DNA of 64,000 nt from Limnohabitans sp. Rim8 (GCF_945901735.1 NZ_CAMDLM010000013.1:27305-91304), one strand, 5' to 3'; positions 16,658 to 24,962 are shown, numbered from the stretch's first letter. The notes: generated by a model from the letters alone, not told the origin. Program-made: numbers and translations.

Positions 16658-17878
16658 ATGCGGAATTCACCTGGCCAATCCATGAGAGCTTTAAATTTGG
16701 GCCCTTTCAGCTTCTGGCTGTCGCTGCCCCAGCTCATCACCTGGGGCAGTGTTTTCTATACCTTCTCGCTGTTGATGACGCCGCTCGAAGCCGAGCTGGG
16801 CATGACGCGCGCTGATTCGTCTCTGGCCTTCAGCTTGTCACTGCTGGCCGAGGGTTTGATGGCCTATAGAGTGGGGCGCTGGATCGATGCGGGGCGGGAG
16901 CGCTGGGTCATGACGCTGGGCTCCTTGTGGGTGGGTGTGGGCCTGGTCGGTCACAGTTTCGTGACCACGGTTGCGGGGTTTTATGCCGCCTGGATCTGGC
17001 TGGGCTTGGGCATGGCGGCCACGCTTTACACACCGGTGTTTGCGTTGGTCACACGCCGCTTTCCGCAGGACTTTCGCCGCGCCATCATCACGCTCACGTT
17101 TTTGGGCGGACTGGCCAGCACGGTGTTCATTCCGTTGTTTGCTTGGTGGATGGATCTGTGGGGTTGGCGCCAAGCCCTGTGGGCTCTGGCGGCGATGCAA
17201 TTCTTGATTTGTGCGCCGCTGCACGCCTGGTTGCTGCAAGGCGCGCCGCTCAAGGTTCTGGAGACCACTTCGCACGGCGCGGTGCAACCGGCCTCGGTGC
17301 GCGAACACCTGCGCAACGCGCCGTTTTGGCTCTTGGCGCTGTTCATGGTGCTCACCATGTCGGTCACCTCGGCCTTGCCCGCGCACATGATCGCCTTGCT
17401 GCAAGAGTCGGGCTTGTCACCCACCTGGGTGATCGCCATTCCGGCGGCCATCGGGGTGATCCAGGTGCTGGGGCGTCTGGTGCTGTTTGTGTTCGAGCGT
17501 TACTGGGACGTTCACGCCGCCAACCGCTGGATTCCCACGCTGATCCCGGCGGGCGTGCTGGCCTTGCTGATCGGCGGGCTCAGCCCGCTGGCCTCGCTGG
17601 TGTTTGTGCTGTTGTATGGCCTGGGCAATGGCATGAACACCATCGTCAAGGGCACGGCCATGGCGCAGTACGTCAGCCGCCAGCATGTCGGGCAGCTCAA
17701 CGGCCTGCTGGGTCTGCCGATTGCGCTGGCCCGCGCTGGTGCGCCTTTGACGCTGGGTTTGATGTGGTCTCCCGAGCTTGGCTATACCCTGGCGTTGTGG
17801 TGGTTACTGATAGCCAGCTTGGTCGGCACCGCCGCGCTGTGGGCGGCTCAAATTTACGCACGCAATGCACAGCACTGA
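16658..17878 (+). CDS. MFS transporter
   Basis: Major facilitator superfamily permease of 406 residues with about 12 hydrophobic helices, for example LITWGSVFYTFSLLMTPL, LASLVFVLLYGLGNGMNTIV and LALWWLLIASLVGTAALW. The FSLSLLAEGLMAYRVGRWIDAGRERWVM segment is the loop 2-3 region (GxxxDxxGRR-like, here VGRWIDAG). The start is uncertain: GTG 16652, ATG 16658 or ATG 16682, none with a clear ribosome-binding site. It is divergent from the MmgE/PrpD operon with a 129-base spacer, so they may share regulation and substrate. Confidence 0.9.
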   Translation: MRNSPGQSMRALNLGPFSFWLSLPQLITWGSVFYTFSLLMTPLEAELGMTRADSSLAFSLSLLAEGLMAYRVGRWIDAGRERWVMTLGSLWVGVGLVGHSFVTTVAGFYAAWIWLGLGMAATLYTPVFALVTRRFPQDFRRAIITLTFLGGLASTVFIPLFAWWMDLWGWRQALWALAAMQFLICAPLHAWLLQGAPLKVLETTSHGAVQPASVREHLRNAPFWLLALFMVLTMSVTSALPAHMIALLQESGLSPTWVIAIPAAIGVIQVLGRLVLFVFERYWDVHAANRWIPTLIPAGVLALLIGGLSPLASLVFVLLYGLGNGMNTIVKGTAMAQYVSRQHVGQLNGLLGLPIALARAGAPLTLGLMWSPELGYTLALWWLLIASLVGTAALWAAQIYARNAQH

Positions 17879-17897
17879 ACCGTGCATCCAGATGGCC

Positions 17898-17921
17898 TTA
17901 TATCTTCAAGAGCATATATAA
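17898..17921. promoter_or_regulatory. AT-rich inverted repeat upstream of the sulfur operon
   Basis: TTATAT and ATATAA arms separated by 12 bases lie 82 bases before the rhodanese start, in a small AT-rich island. Sulfide-responsive ArsR-type repressors (BigR/SqrR) bind AT-rich palindromes in front of comparable rhodanese-YeeE operons. The match is by general character only; no regulator gene is adjacent. Confidence 0.25.
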
Positions 17922-18003
17922 CCAACTAAAAAATCGTTCCCATGTCTGAAGGGGGTGGCCACAATCTGGCCATCTTTTGTTCATCTCCTTCTGGAAACGA
18001 CCC

Positions 18004-18954
18004 ATGAAACACTTCTCTGCTTTGCTCCTGGCCTGGACGGCCGCCAGCTTCAGCGCCAGCGCCCTGGCAACTCAACCCCTGCTCAGCCCTGCCGAATTGC
18101 AAGCCAAGCTGTCAGACGCCAACCTGCGCGTGATCGACATCCGCGACCCCAAATCGTACGCGGCCAACCACATCCCCGGCGCATTGAATGCGCCCTATGG
18201 CACCTGGCGCGGCCCGGCCAACAACCCCGGCGAACTGCCAGCCCTGCCCAAGCTGACCACCTTGGTGCAAAGCCTGGGCCTGACCCCCAGCACCCACGCC
18301 GTGATCGTCTCCAGCGGCGCAGACGCCACCGACTTCGGCGCCTCGGCGCGGGTTTACTGGACGCTCAAGGTTTTGGGTCTGAAAGAGCTGTCGGTGCTCA
18401 ACGGCGGCGTGAAAGGCTGGACCACGGCCGGTTTGCCGCAAAACAACCAAGCCGTGAAAGTCGCGGCCAGCAACTTTCAGCCGCAAATTGACAAGAGCTT
18501 GGTGGCCACCAAAGAAGAGCTGGTGGCCCGCGTGAAGTCGGGCGACGCCGCCCTGATCGACGCACGCCCGGCTGAATTCTTCAAAGGCGACACACGCCAC
18601 GTGGCCGCCAGCGTGCCCGGTACCTTGCAGGGCGCGGTGAACGTGGAGCACGACAAATGGTTTGCACCCGGCACCTCCACTTTTGTGAGCACAGACCAAG
18701 CCCAAAAAGTGGCCGCGTCCAGCCCCATCGACCCGGCCAAAGAGACCGTGTCGTTTTGCAACACCGGCCACTGGGCGGCGACCAACTGGTTTGCCATGTC
18801 CGAAGTGCTGGGCCAGAAAAATGTGAAGCTGTATGCGGGCTCGATGGTCGAGTGGTCCAAAGACCCCAACGGTCTTCCCATGGCCAACGTGCCCAGCCGC
18901 CCCAAACAGTTGCTGATCGACGCCAAATTCTGGGCCGAGAAAACCTTCAAATAA
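18004..18954 (+). CDS. Exported two-domain sulfurtransferase (rhodanese)
   Basis: Thiosulfate/mercaptopyruvate sulfurtransferase-like protein of 316 residues with a signal peptide (MKHFSALLLAWTAASFSASA, cleavage after ALA), so periplasmic. Domain 1 (from LLSPAELQAKL, with VIDIRDPKSYAANHIPGALN) has VIVSSGADATD where the catalytic loop would be and lacks the cysteine. Domain 2 has LIDARPAEFF and the active loop SFCNTGHWAA with Cys252. This is the usual inactive/active tandem. GGAAACG before the ATG supports the start. It is followed nine bases later by a YeeE/YedE sulfur transporter, so it probably delivers or mobilises sulfane sulfur in the periplasm for uptake or detoxification. Confidence 0.92.
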   Translation: MKHFSALLLAWTAASFSASALATQPLLSPAELQAKLSDANLRVIDIRDPKSYAANHIPGALNAPYGTWRGPANNPGELPALPKLTTLVQSLGLTPSTHAVIVSSGADATDFGASARVYWTLKVLGLKELSVLNGGVKGWTTAGLPQNNQAVKVAASNFQPQIDKSLVATKEELVARVKSGDAALIDARPAEFFKGDTRHVAASVPGTLQGAVNVEHDKWFAPGTSTFVSTDQAQKVAASSPIDPAKETVSFCNTGHWAATNWFAMSEVLGQKNVKLYAGSMVEWSKDPNGLPMANVPSRPKQLLIDAKFWAEKTFK

Positions 18955-18963
18955 ACTCAGATC

Positions 18964-20037
18964 ATGAAACGCCTTCCTTTAGCGGCCTTGCTGGCCGCTT
19001 TTTTCATCTTTTTAGCCCTGTCGGTGTCCATCCGACAGGCGGTGTTGATGCTGGTGGGCGTGGGCATGGGCGCGGTTTTGGCCGGAGCCCGATTTGGCTT
19101 CACCACCGGATGGCGGCAACTGATTGAGCAGCGCAACCCGCAAGGCGTGGCCGGGCAGGTGCTGCTGCTGGCGCTGGCCAGCTTGGCAGCCCTGCCGCTG
19201 CTGGGGCAGTTTTCTGAATTGCAAGCTGCTTTGGGGCCCCCCAGCGTGAGCCTACTGGTGGGCGCATTCGTGTTCGGGCTGACCATGCAAATTGCCGACG
19301 GCTGCGGCTCGGGCACTTTGTACAAAGCCGGCCTGGGCGTGCCGCTCAACATGGGTATCTTGCCGCTGTTTGCCTTGGGCAGTTTTATGGGCTCGGTGCA
19401 TCTGGACAGCTGGGTGTCGCTGGGCCAAATGGCTCCGGTCAGCTTGTCGGCCGAATACGGCACAGGCAACGCATTGGCCCTGACGCTGGCTTTGCTGGCC
19501 GCCGTGCTGGTCGCAGTGCGCCTGTGGGTGGGCGCGGGCCAAACCTGGCTGGACAAACGCTGGCTTTGGGGTGCCGTGGCGCTGGCGGTGCTCGCCACAC
19601 TCAACTTGCTGCTGGCGGGCCAGCCTTGGGGCGTGGTGTACGGCTTTGGGCTTTGGGCCGCCAAGGTGTCGGTGGCGCTGGGCGCTTTTGAGCCTACGGC
19701 CAACGCGTTTTGGGGCCAGGCGGGCAACGCGCAGCGCCTGACACAAACCGTGTTCATGGACGTGACCACCATCACCAACATCGGCATCTTGGGCGGTGCG
19801 CTGTGGGTTTCGGCCAAAGCCTCGACCCACAGCACGCCTTTGACCACCCAGCAATGGGTGATTGGCTTGGTCGCCGGGTTCGTCATGGGCTACAGCTCGC
19901 GCTTGGCCTTTGGTTGCAACATCGGCGCCATGCTCAGCGGCATCTCCACCGGCAGCTTGCACGGCTGGATCTGGGTGCCTCTGGCTTTTGCAGGCACGTT
20001 GATCGGTGTGCGCGTGCGCCGCCATTACCAATTTTGA
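18964..20037 (+). CDS. YeeE/YedE (TsuA-like) sulfur-compound transporter
   Basis: Integral membrane protein of the YeeE/YedE family; the characterised member TsuA takes up thiosulfate. The 357 residues form about nine to ten helices. The two conserved repeats are seen as GARFGFTTGWRQL / ADGCGSGTLYKAG and YSSRLAFGCNIGAMLSG, with the key cysteines Cys114 and Cys318 in the family's conserved motifs, where they relay thiosulfate through transient S-S-H contacts. The domain duplicates within one chain rather than being split into YedE plus YeeE halves. It lies between an exported rhodanese and a 55-residue membrane protein, a compact sulfur-import or sulfide-response operon. Confidence 0.93.
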   Translation: MKRLPLAALLAAFFIFLALSVSIRQAVLMLVGVGMGAVLAGARFGFTTGWRQLIEQRNPQGVAGQVLLLALASLAALPLLGQFSELQAALGPPSVSLLVGAFVFGLTMQIADGCGSGTLYKAGLGVPLNMGILPLFALGSFMGSVHLDSWVSLGQMAPVSLSAEYGTGNALALTLALLAAVLVAVRLWVGAGQTWLDKRWLWGAVALAVLATLNLLLAGQPWGVVYGFGLWAAKVSVALGAFEPTANAFWGQAGNAQRLTQTVFMDVTTITNIGILGGALWVSAKASTHSTPLTTQQWVIGLVAGFVMGYSSRLAFGCNIGAMLSGISTGSLHGWIWVPLAFAGTLIGVRVRRHYQF

Positions 20038-20047
20038 AGGAGGCCGC

Positions 20048-20215
20048 ATGAGCAACACGCACAAATTACAAGCGGTTTTCTGGCTCGGCTTGGCTGCCTT
20101 TTTGAGCTGGGACTTCATGGTCTCGGCCCCGGTGGACCTGCGCAACGAACCACCGCTGATCGCTGCGGGTTCAGGTCAGGCCACCACTGGCGGGCATTGT
20201 TCGATGGCCAAGTGA
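20048..20215 (+). CDS. Small single-pass membrane protein of the sulfur operon
   Basis: A 55-residue protein starting MSNTHKLQAVFWLGLAAFLSW with a very good ribosome-binding site (AAGGAGG five bases upstream), directly after the YeeE gene (10-base gap). One hydrophobic helix (AVFWLGLAAFLSWDFMV) is followed by a polar periplasmic tail ending GGHCSMAK with a single cysteine. I do not recognise a named family. The strong translation signal and operon position argue that it is real. The C-terminal Cys could handle sulfur with the neighbouring rhodanese and transporter; this is inference. Confidence 0.72.
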   Translation: MSNTHKLQAVFWLGLAAFLSWDFMVSAPVDLRNEPPLIAAGSGQATTGGHCSMAK

Positions 20216-20269
20216 GCCGTCGTCCCTCAGCGCCGTAATGGCTTGACCGGTCACAGATTGAACGCTACC

Positions 20270-20293
20270 ATTCCTTACCTTTTCGTAAGGAAT
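20270..20293. promoter_or_regulatory. Perfect inverted repeat, likely AbrB-type antitoxin operator
   Basis: ATTCCTTAC (20270-20278), a 6-base spacer, and GTAAGGAAT (20285-20293) form a perfect inverted repeat immediately upstream of the antitoxin ATG. The right arm doubles as its ribosome-binding site (AAGGAAT). Binding by the swapped-hairpin antitoxin would block both transcription and access to the start; the same element could form an mRNA hairpin. Function is inferred from position. Confidence 0.6.
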
Positions 20294-20297
20294 AAGC

Positions 20298-20567
20298 ATG
20301 CTCTCCACCTTGACCAGCAAAGCGCAAATCACGCTGCCCAAAGATGTTCGCCTGATGCTTCAACTGGAGCCCGGCGACAAGGTGGCATTTGTGCCGCAGG
20401 CCAATGGCCAAATTGTGGTGAGCAAAGCTTCCAAGGCCTCCTTTGCCAACTTGCGCGGCTTGCTGCCAGCGCCTGCCCTGGCGCGCACGGTCGAAGAAAT
20501 GAACCAGGCCATCGAAGCGCAGGCCAGCGGCACGCCTTTGCTTGCTCGCAAAACCCGCAAGCCATGA
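20298..20567 (+). CDS. AbrB/MazE-type swapped-hairpin antitoxin
   Basis: An 89-residue antitoxin. The N-terminal half MLSTLTSKAQITLPKDVRLM is a SpoVT/AbrB DNA-binding domain (TSKAQITLPKxVR), followed by LEPGDKVAFVPQANGQIVV. The C-terminal part (LARTVEEMNQAIEAQASG) forms a helix that would bind the toxin. It is followed after one base by a PIN-domain toxin gene. The perfect palindrome overlapping its ribosome-binding site suggests autoregulation. Identification of the domain is firm; pairing follows from adjacency. Confidence 0.88.
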   Translation: MLSTLTSKAQITLPKDVRLMLQLEPGDKVAFVPQANGQIVVSKASKASFANLRGLLPAPALARTVEEMNQAIEAQASGTPLLARKTRKP

Positions 20568-20568
20568 G

Positions 20569-20964
20569 ATGCTGGCCGTCGACACCAACGTCCTCGTTCG
20601 CCTGATCACCAACGACGAGCCCAAGCAAGCTCTGCGCGCGCAGCAAGCCTTGGACGCCGAGCTGAATGCAGGCCGGGAATGCATGGTCGGGCACATTGTG
20701 GTGTGCGAAGTGATGTGGGTTCTGAAGGGGCTCTACGCTTATTCACAGGTGCAATGTCAGGCCACTTTAGCGGCCCTGCTTGCTTTTCCAGGCCTGCGCT
20801 TCGAGGCCATACCGGTATTGTTATCGGCCGCCAAAGCCTGGCAAAACCAGGGTGGGGACTTCGCAGACCACCTGATCGGGGCTCAAATGCAGTCCTTGGG
20901 GTGCGAGGCCGTGCTGACCTTCGACAAGCGGGCCAGCAAAGCGGGCACACACCGGGCTGTGTAG
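20569..20964 (+). CDS. PIN-domain toxin (VapC-like)
   Basis: A 131-residue PIN-domain ribonuclease toxin starting MLAVDTNVLVRLITNDEPKQ. Conserved acids are Asp5 (VDTNVLVR), Glu in VVCEVMWVL, Asp in GGDFADHLIG and Asp in VLTFDKRAS, the four-acid metal site of VapC-type nucleases. The ATG lies one base after the antitoxin stop. An in-frame extension to 20542 overlaps the antitoxin and lacks a better signal. The pair sits between the sulfur operon and a fumarylacetoacetase fragment, a position suggesting that it moved in as a module. Confidence 0.9.
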   Translation: MLAVDTNVLVRLITNDEPKQALRAQQALDAELNAGRECMVGHIVVCEVMWVLKGLYAYSQVQCQATLAALLAFPGLRFEAIPVLLSAAKAWQNQGGDFADHLIGAQMQSLGCEAVLTFDKRASKAGTHRAV

Positions 20965-21049
20965 GTCAGCCGCTGGGTGCGTGGCACGGCAAACTTTGTG
21001 CCGTGAGACCGCACCGCCCGAGGTCAGGCAGCCCTTGGCCACCGCAGGC

Positions 21050-21390
21050 CTGGCCAGTACCAATTTTCGCCTTCAATACTGGGCTCTTGCACAAATGGTC
21101 ACGCAACACACCGTTGGTGGGTGCAACTTACATCCTGGCGAACTTCTTGGCACCGGCATAATTTCAGGTCCGACGCCCACTGAGGTCAAGGCCATTGTGG
21201 AAGTGAGCCAGGGCGTCTCTTTCGCATTTGACTTGCTAGTCACCGGCGAGCAACGTTGCTTTTTCTAGAGGATGGCGACAATGTCATCTTGCGCGGATGG
21301 TGCGAAAAACTCGGCGCAACGCACGTAGGTTTCGGTCGCTGTCACGGCAAAATTTTGCCTGCCATCCTTGGCTTAAATTCAATCGCTTGA
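21050..21390 (+). pseudogene. fahA: Fumarylacetoacetase C-terminal remnant with frameshift
   Basis: In one frame, up to 21268, the translation reads STNFRLQYWALAQMVTQHTV, then NLHPGELLGTGIISGPTP. The next frame (from about 21262) continues FLEDGDNVILRGWCEKLGA and VGFGRCHGKILPAIL. Together these match in order the last third of fumarylacetoacetase, the final enzyme of tyrosine and homogentisate breakdown (known motifs YWT-AQ--HH, GCNL-PGDLLG-GT-SGP, FLEDGDEV-L-GWC, GFG-C-G--LPA). The break falls in a run of five T at 21260-21264, where an indel would restore the frame. The first two thirds, including the catalytic N-terminal part, are missing; the vapC-like gene ends 85 bases upstream. It is a decayed gene. 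Confidence 0.82.
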
Positions 21391-21400
21391 CCCCGTTCAT

Positions 21401-22234
21401 TCAGCGCGTCAACCAACGACGCGCCGCAAAGCTCAGCGCATCCACACACGCCACCATGAGCAGCATCGAGCCCAAAATCGTGGCGGTCTTGTTCATGTGG
21501 AACAGGCCCATGTGGAAGGACAGCAATTGGCCCAGGCCCCCCGCGCCCACGACCCCCAACACGGCGGCGGCGCGGATGTTGTTTTCCCAGCGGTACAGCG
21601 TGTAGCTCATGAGTTGAGGCAAGACCTGGGGCAAGGTGGCGTAAAAGAACACGCGCAGCGGTCCCACGCCTTGGGTGCGCAGGGCGTCGCCGGGGCCGGT
21701 GGGGATGTTCTCCATGGCCTCGGCAAACAAACGGCCCAGCACACCACCGGTGTGCAGGGCCAGCGCCAAAGTGCCCGCCATGGGCCCGAGGCCCGCCGAA
21801 ATCAAGAGCAATGCGGCCCACACCAACTCAGGAATGGCGCGCAGGGCATTGAGCAACCAACGCGTGGGGCTGCGCAACCAAGCCGAATCTTGGGCGGACA
21901 TGCGGCTGGCGGGCACGGCCAGCGCCAAGCCCAGCACCGCCGCTATGACGGTGCCCAGCGCCGACATGGCCAAGGTTTCCCAAGCGGCCCAGGCCACTTT
22001 GTTCACAAAAACCGGCGACAGATCGGGCGGGAAAAATTCGGCCACAAAGCGGCCCATGCTGCGCGCAGCTTCTATGGACGCAAAAGACGCCCAGTCCAGG
22101 TCCAGCGAGACAAAACTGGCCACCACCAAGACCAGCAAAGCCAAAGTGAACCAGCAGGCATTGCAGCGGGCGTCAAACAAAGGGGGTGGCAACTTGTAGG
22201 GCAAGTTGGCGGCTTCGCGATGGGGGGTCCTCAT
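21401..22234 (-). CDS. phnE: Phosphonate-type ABC transporter permease PhnE (second copy)
   Basis: Inner-membrane permease, 277 residues, starting MRTPHREAANLPYK, with six predicted helices. The permease EAA-like loop is GDALRTQGVGPLRVFFYATLPQVLPQ, followed by the family end RAAAVLGVVGAGGLGQLLS. The segment WLLNALRAIPELVWAALLL is typical of PhnE. The start overlaps the stop of the preceding phnE by four bases (ATGA). PhnE copies in tandem presumably form a heterodimeric channel. It is the last gene of phnD-phnC-phnE-phnE; no C-P lyase, phosphonatase or phosphite dehydrogenase gene is near, so the exact phosphorus substrate stays open. Confidence 0.92.
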   Translation of the reverse strand: MRTPHREAANLPYKLPPPLFDARCNACWFTLALLVLVVASFVSLDLDWASFASIEAARSMGRFVAEFFPPDLSPVFVNKVAWAAWETLAMSALGTVIAAVLGLALAVPASRMSAQDSAWLRSPTRWLLNALRAIPELVWAALLLISAGLGPMAGTLALALHTGGVLGRLFAEAMENIPTGPGDALRTQGVGPLRVFFYATLPQVLPQLMSYTLYRWENNIRAAAVLGVVGAGGLGQLLSFHMGLFHMNKTATILGSMLLMVACVDALSFAARRWLTR

Positions 22235-23091
22235 GCCAACGCCTTTCTTAACCAGGCGCTCACGCGGTCGGCCAGGGCCACCAGCGCGATGAAGACCAGC
22301 AGCATGGTGGCCACTTCGCCGCCATTGAACATTTTCATGGAATTGTCCAACTGCTGGCCCAAGCCGCCCGCACCCACAAAGCCGAGCACCACCGAGGAGC
22401 GGATCGCGCATTCCCAGCGGTACACGGTGTACGACGCCAGCTCGGCCGCATGGCTGGGCAGCAGCGCATAGACAAAAGCCTGCAGGCGGCCGCTGCCGTT
22501 GCGCATCAGGTTTTGGGTGGCGTGGCTCTCGCCGCTTTCCAGAATCTCGGCATAGACCTTACCCAGCATGCCGCCATAGGTCAGGGCAATGGCCAGCACG
22601 CCTGCCGTGGGCCCCAAGCCCACCACGCGCACGAAGACCAGCGCCCAAATCAACTCCGGAATGCTGCGCAGCACAATCAAGGTGGCACGCACCAGCCAAC
22701 GCAGCACCGCAGGCAAACGGTCCATGCGGCCCGACAACGCCGACAGCGACAAGACCCGCGTGGCCAATAAGCTCAAGGGCACGGCCAGCACCAGCGCCAG
22801 CGTGACGCCCGCCGTGGCCATGGCCACGGTGCGCCAAGTCTCACGCACCACCATGTCCATGAACTCGGCGTTGTACACCAGCGGCCAAAAGGTGGCCAAA
22901 AACTGAGCCGTCACTTGGCGGTTCTCAGGCTCCCACAGCACCCACAAACGGAATTCGGTGGCCACGCCCAGTGGCCAGAGCAGCACCAAAGCCAGGCTCA
23001 ACCAAAACACGCGCCTGAAAAAGGCCGGGTCGCGGGCAGGCGCATCCAGGCGAGGCCGGGCCTTAGGCAGGTGTGAAACAGAAGCGGTCAT
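22231..23091 (-). CDS. phnE: Phosphonate-type ABC transporter permease PhnE (first copy)
   Basis: 286-residue permease starting MTASVSHLPKARPRLD. A GTG 24 bases upstream is an alternative. The family core is LRSIPELIWALVFVRVVGLGPTAGVLA, then YGGMLGKVYAEILESGESHATQNL with the conserved EAA-type loop residues, and the closing SSVVLGFVGAGGLGQQLDN. It has six helices. It is paired with a second PhnE (four-base overlap) and downstream of phnC and phnD. It moves phosphonate, phosphite or phosphate esters across the inner membrane with PhnC as ATPase. Confidence 0.92.
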   Translation of the reverse strand: MTASVSHLPKARPRLDAPARDPAFFRRVFWLSLALVLLWPLGVATEFRLWVLWEPENRQVTAQFLATFWPLVYNAEFMDMVVRETWRTVAMATAGVTLALVLAVPLSLLATRVLSLSALSGRMDRLPAVLRWLVRATLIVLRSIPELIWALVFVRVVGLGPTAGVLAIALTYGGMLGKVYAEILESGESHATQNLMRNGSGRLQAFVYALLPSHAAELASYTVYRWECAIRSSVVLGFVGAGGLGQQLDNSMKMFNGGEVATMLLVFIALVALADRVSAWLRKALA

Positions 23092-23119
23092 CTTGAACAA
23101 GGCGCAGCAAGCCACTGCG

Positions 23120-23974
23120 TCAACGGCAGTGCATCACCACAGGCGCGGACTGGGTTGGAGCGACTTCTGGTGAGGGCATGAGCGGGGCTTCGCCACGCAA
23201 CTCGTGCTCGTACTGGTCGTACAAATGCGCCAAGCGCTCGGGGCTGACTTGTGCAGAAGGCAAGTCAAACACCATCTGACCATCGCGCAGCCCAATGATG
23301 CGCGGGAAGTGCGCCAGCGCCATATCCACCTGGTGCAAAGTGGCCACCAAGGTGACTTGGCGCTCGGCGGCCAAACCCACCAAGGCCGTCATGGCCATGC
23401 GGGCGCGCATCGGGTCGAGCGCCGACAGCGGCTCATCAATCAGCCACAGGCTGGCCGGGGCCAACAAGGCGCGGGCCAGGCCCACGCGCTGGCGCTCACC
23501 GCCCGACAGGCGGTCCACGCGGTCAAACAATTTGTCGCCCAAGTCAAAGTGCACCAGCGCTTCGTATGCGGCCGGGATGTCGGTGGGGTAGAACAGCGAA
23601 CGCAAACTGGCCCACAAGCCCATGGCGGGCAATCGCCCAGCCAGCACCGAGGTCACCACGCGTTGGCGGGGGGGGAGCGGCGGCACCTGCGGGGCCAAAA
23701 ACAACTGGCCGCGCAAATGGCGCAGCGCGCCAGCCGATTGCATCCAGGGGTTCACGCCCGACAGCTGCAGCGTGCCCTGGGTGGGCCGCTGCGCGCAGGC
23801 CAACACCTGCAGCAAAGTCGTCTTGCCCGCGCCCGATGGGCCAATGATGGCCACTTGTTCGCCTGCGCTCAAGCGCAGGTCCAACGCCCGCAAAGCCGCT
23901 GGCGCGCCAGGCAAGGCGGCCGGGTGGCGCGCCTCCAAGGCCGAGAGTTCGATCTTCACCGCTAAGCTGCTCAA
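23120..23974 (-). CDS. phnC: Phosphonate-type ABC transporter ATP-binding protein PhnC
   Basis: ABC ATPase of 284 residues. Walker A is GPSGAGKTT near residue 45, the Q-loop FLAPQVPPLPPRQRV, the signature LSGGERQRVGLARAL, Walker B LWLIDEPLSALDP, and the switch His in VATLHQVDMAL. The start is uncertain: TTG at 23974, three bases after the phnD stop, or GTG at 23959. The C-terminal 30 residues (ELRGEAPLMPSPEVAPTQSA) extend beyond the usual end and look like a disordered tail. It is coupled with phnD upstream and two phnE genes downstream. Confidence 0.92.
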   Translation of the reverse strand: MSSLAVKIELSALEARHPAALPGAPAALRALDLRLSAGEQVAIIGPSGAGKTTLLQVLACAQRPTQGTLQLSGVNPWMQSAGALRHLRGQLFLAPQVPPLPPRQRVVTSVLAGRLPAMGLWASLRSLFYPTDIPAAYEALVHFDLGDKLFDRVDRLSGGERQRVGLARALLAPASLWLIDEPLSALDPMRARMAMTALVGLAAERQVTLVATLHQVDMALAHFPRIIGLRDGQMVFDLPSAQVSPERLAHLYDQYEHELRGEAPLMPSPEVAPTQSAPVVMHCR

Positions 23975-23977
23975 GCT

Positions 23978-24847
23978 TTACAGCAAGCCCGCGCTGCGCG
24001 CAGCCGACTCCAAGCCCTTGTAGTTTTCGGGCGTGGTGGAGATGTAGCGGGTCGAGCGGTTGAGCTTCAGGATTTCGGCATGCTCGGGGTTGGCGGGGTT
24101 CAGGGCCAACAAGGCGGTCTTGATTTTTTCGCGCAAATCGGCCGGCATGTCGGCATGCACCGACCAGTTGTAATTGAAGTAAGGCGGGGTGGTGAAGAAC
24201 ACGTTCACGTCTTGCGTGTTGACCTTGTTCTCGGACACGAACTTGCGCCAGACGGTGATGTCCAGCGCCGCTGCGTCAACCTTGCCGCTGACCACCGAGG
24301 CGATGGTGGCGTCGTGCGCGCCGCTGTAGGCGATGCGTTTGAAGTCTTTTTCAGGGTCGATGTTGGCTTGCAGCAAGAAGCTGCGCGGCATCAGGTGGCC
24401 CGAGGTGCTGCTTTGCGAGCCGAACGACACTTGCTTGCCCTTCATGTCGGCCAAGGATTTGATGCCCGAGTTGGTCTTGGCGATGAACACCGACTGGAAT
24501 TTGGTGTCTTCTTCGCGCTGCGCCAGAGGCACGATCTTACCGCCCGAGCGGATGCTGGCTTGCACAAAAGTGAAGCCACCGAACCAGACCACGTCGACCT
24601 TCTTGTTCACCAACGACTCCACCGCAGCGGGGTAATCGGTCACGGGGGTGAACTGCACCTTCATGCCCAATTGTTTTTCCAGGTAAGTGGCCAAGGGCGT
24701 GAATTTGCGCACCTGCTCGGTGGCCGCTTCTTCGGGGATGGTGGTCACGCGCAGCGTGGTTTGCGCACTGGCGTGGGTCATGGCGGACAAGGCCAGCAAA
24801 CCCATGCAAGCGGTGGACAGGATTTTGGTGAGGAGGGTGTGGATCAT
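23978..24847 (-). CDS. phnD: Phosphonate-type ABC transporter substrate-binding protein PhnD
   Basis: Periplasmic binding protein of 289 residues with a signal peptide (MIHTLLTKILSTACMGLLAL, cleavage after ASA). PhnD/PtxB family segments include VTTIPEEAATEQVRKFTPLA, VQFTPVTDYPAAVESLVNKK, VDVVWFGGFTFVQA, MKGKQVSFGSQSSTSGHLMP (the phosphonate-binding Ser/Thr cluster) and RIAYSGAHDATIASVVSGKVDAAA. It heads the phnDCEE operon. Relatives bind phosphonates, phosphite, hypophosphite or methylphosphonate, and the ligand cannot be told from sequence alone. Confidence 0.93.
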   Translation of the reverse strand: MIHTLLTKILSTACMGLLALSAMTHASAQTTLRVTTIPEEAATEQVRKFTPLATYLEKQLGMKVQFTPVTDYPAAVESLVNKKVDVVWFGGFTFVQASIRSGGKIVPLAQREEDTKFQSVFIAKTNSGIKSLADMKGKQVSFGSQSSTSGHLMPRSFLLQANIDPEKDFKRIAYSGAHDATIASVVSGKVDAAALDITVWRKFVSENKVNTQDVNVFFTTPPYFNYNWSVHADMPADLREKIKTALLALNPANPEHAEILKLNRSTRYISTTPENYKGLESAARSAGLL

Positions 24848-24962
24848 GGTGACTTTACAAAAAACACGAGGACTGATTACACCCTGAAATCCTTGAACCC
24901 CGTGCTGCAAGGGCCAAACCTGCAGGCGTCGTGCCGCTTGAACACTGGCTTAATATCCTGCC

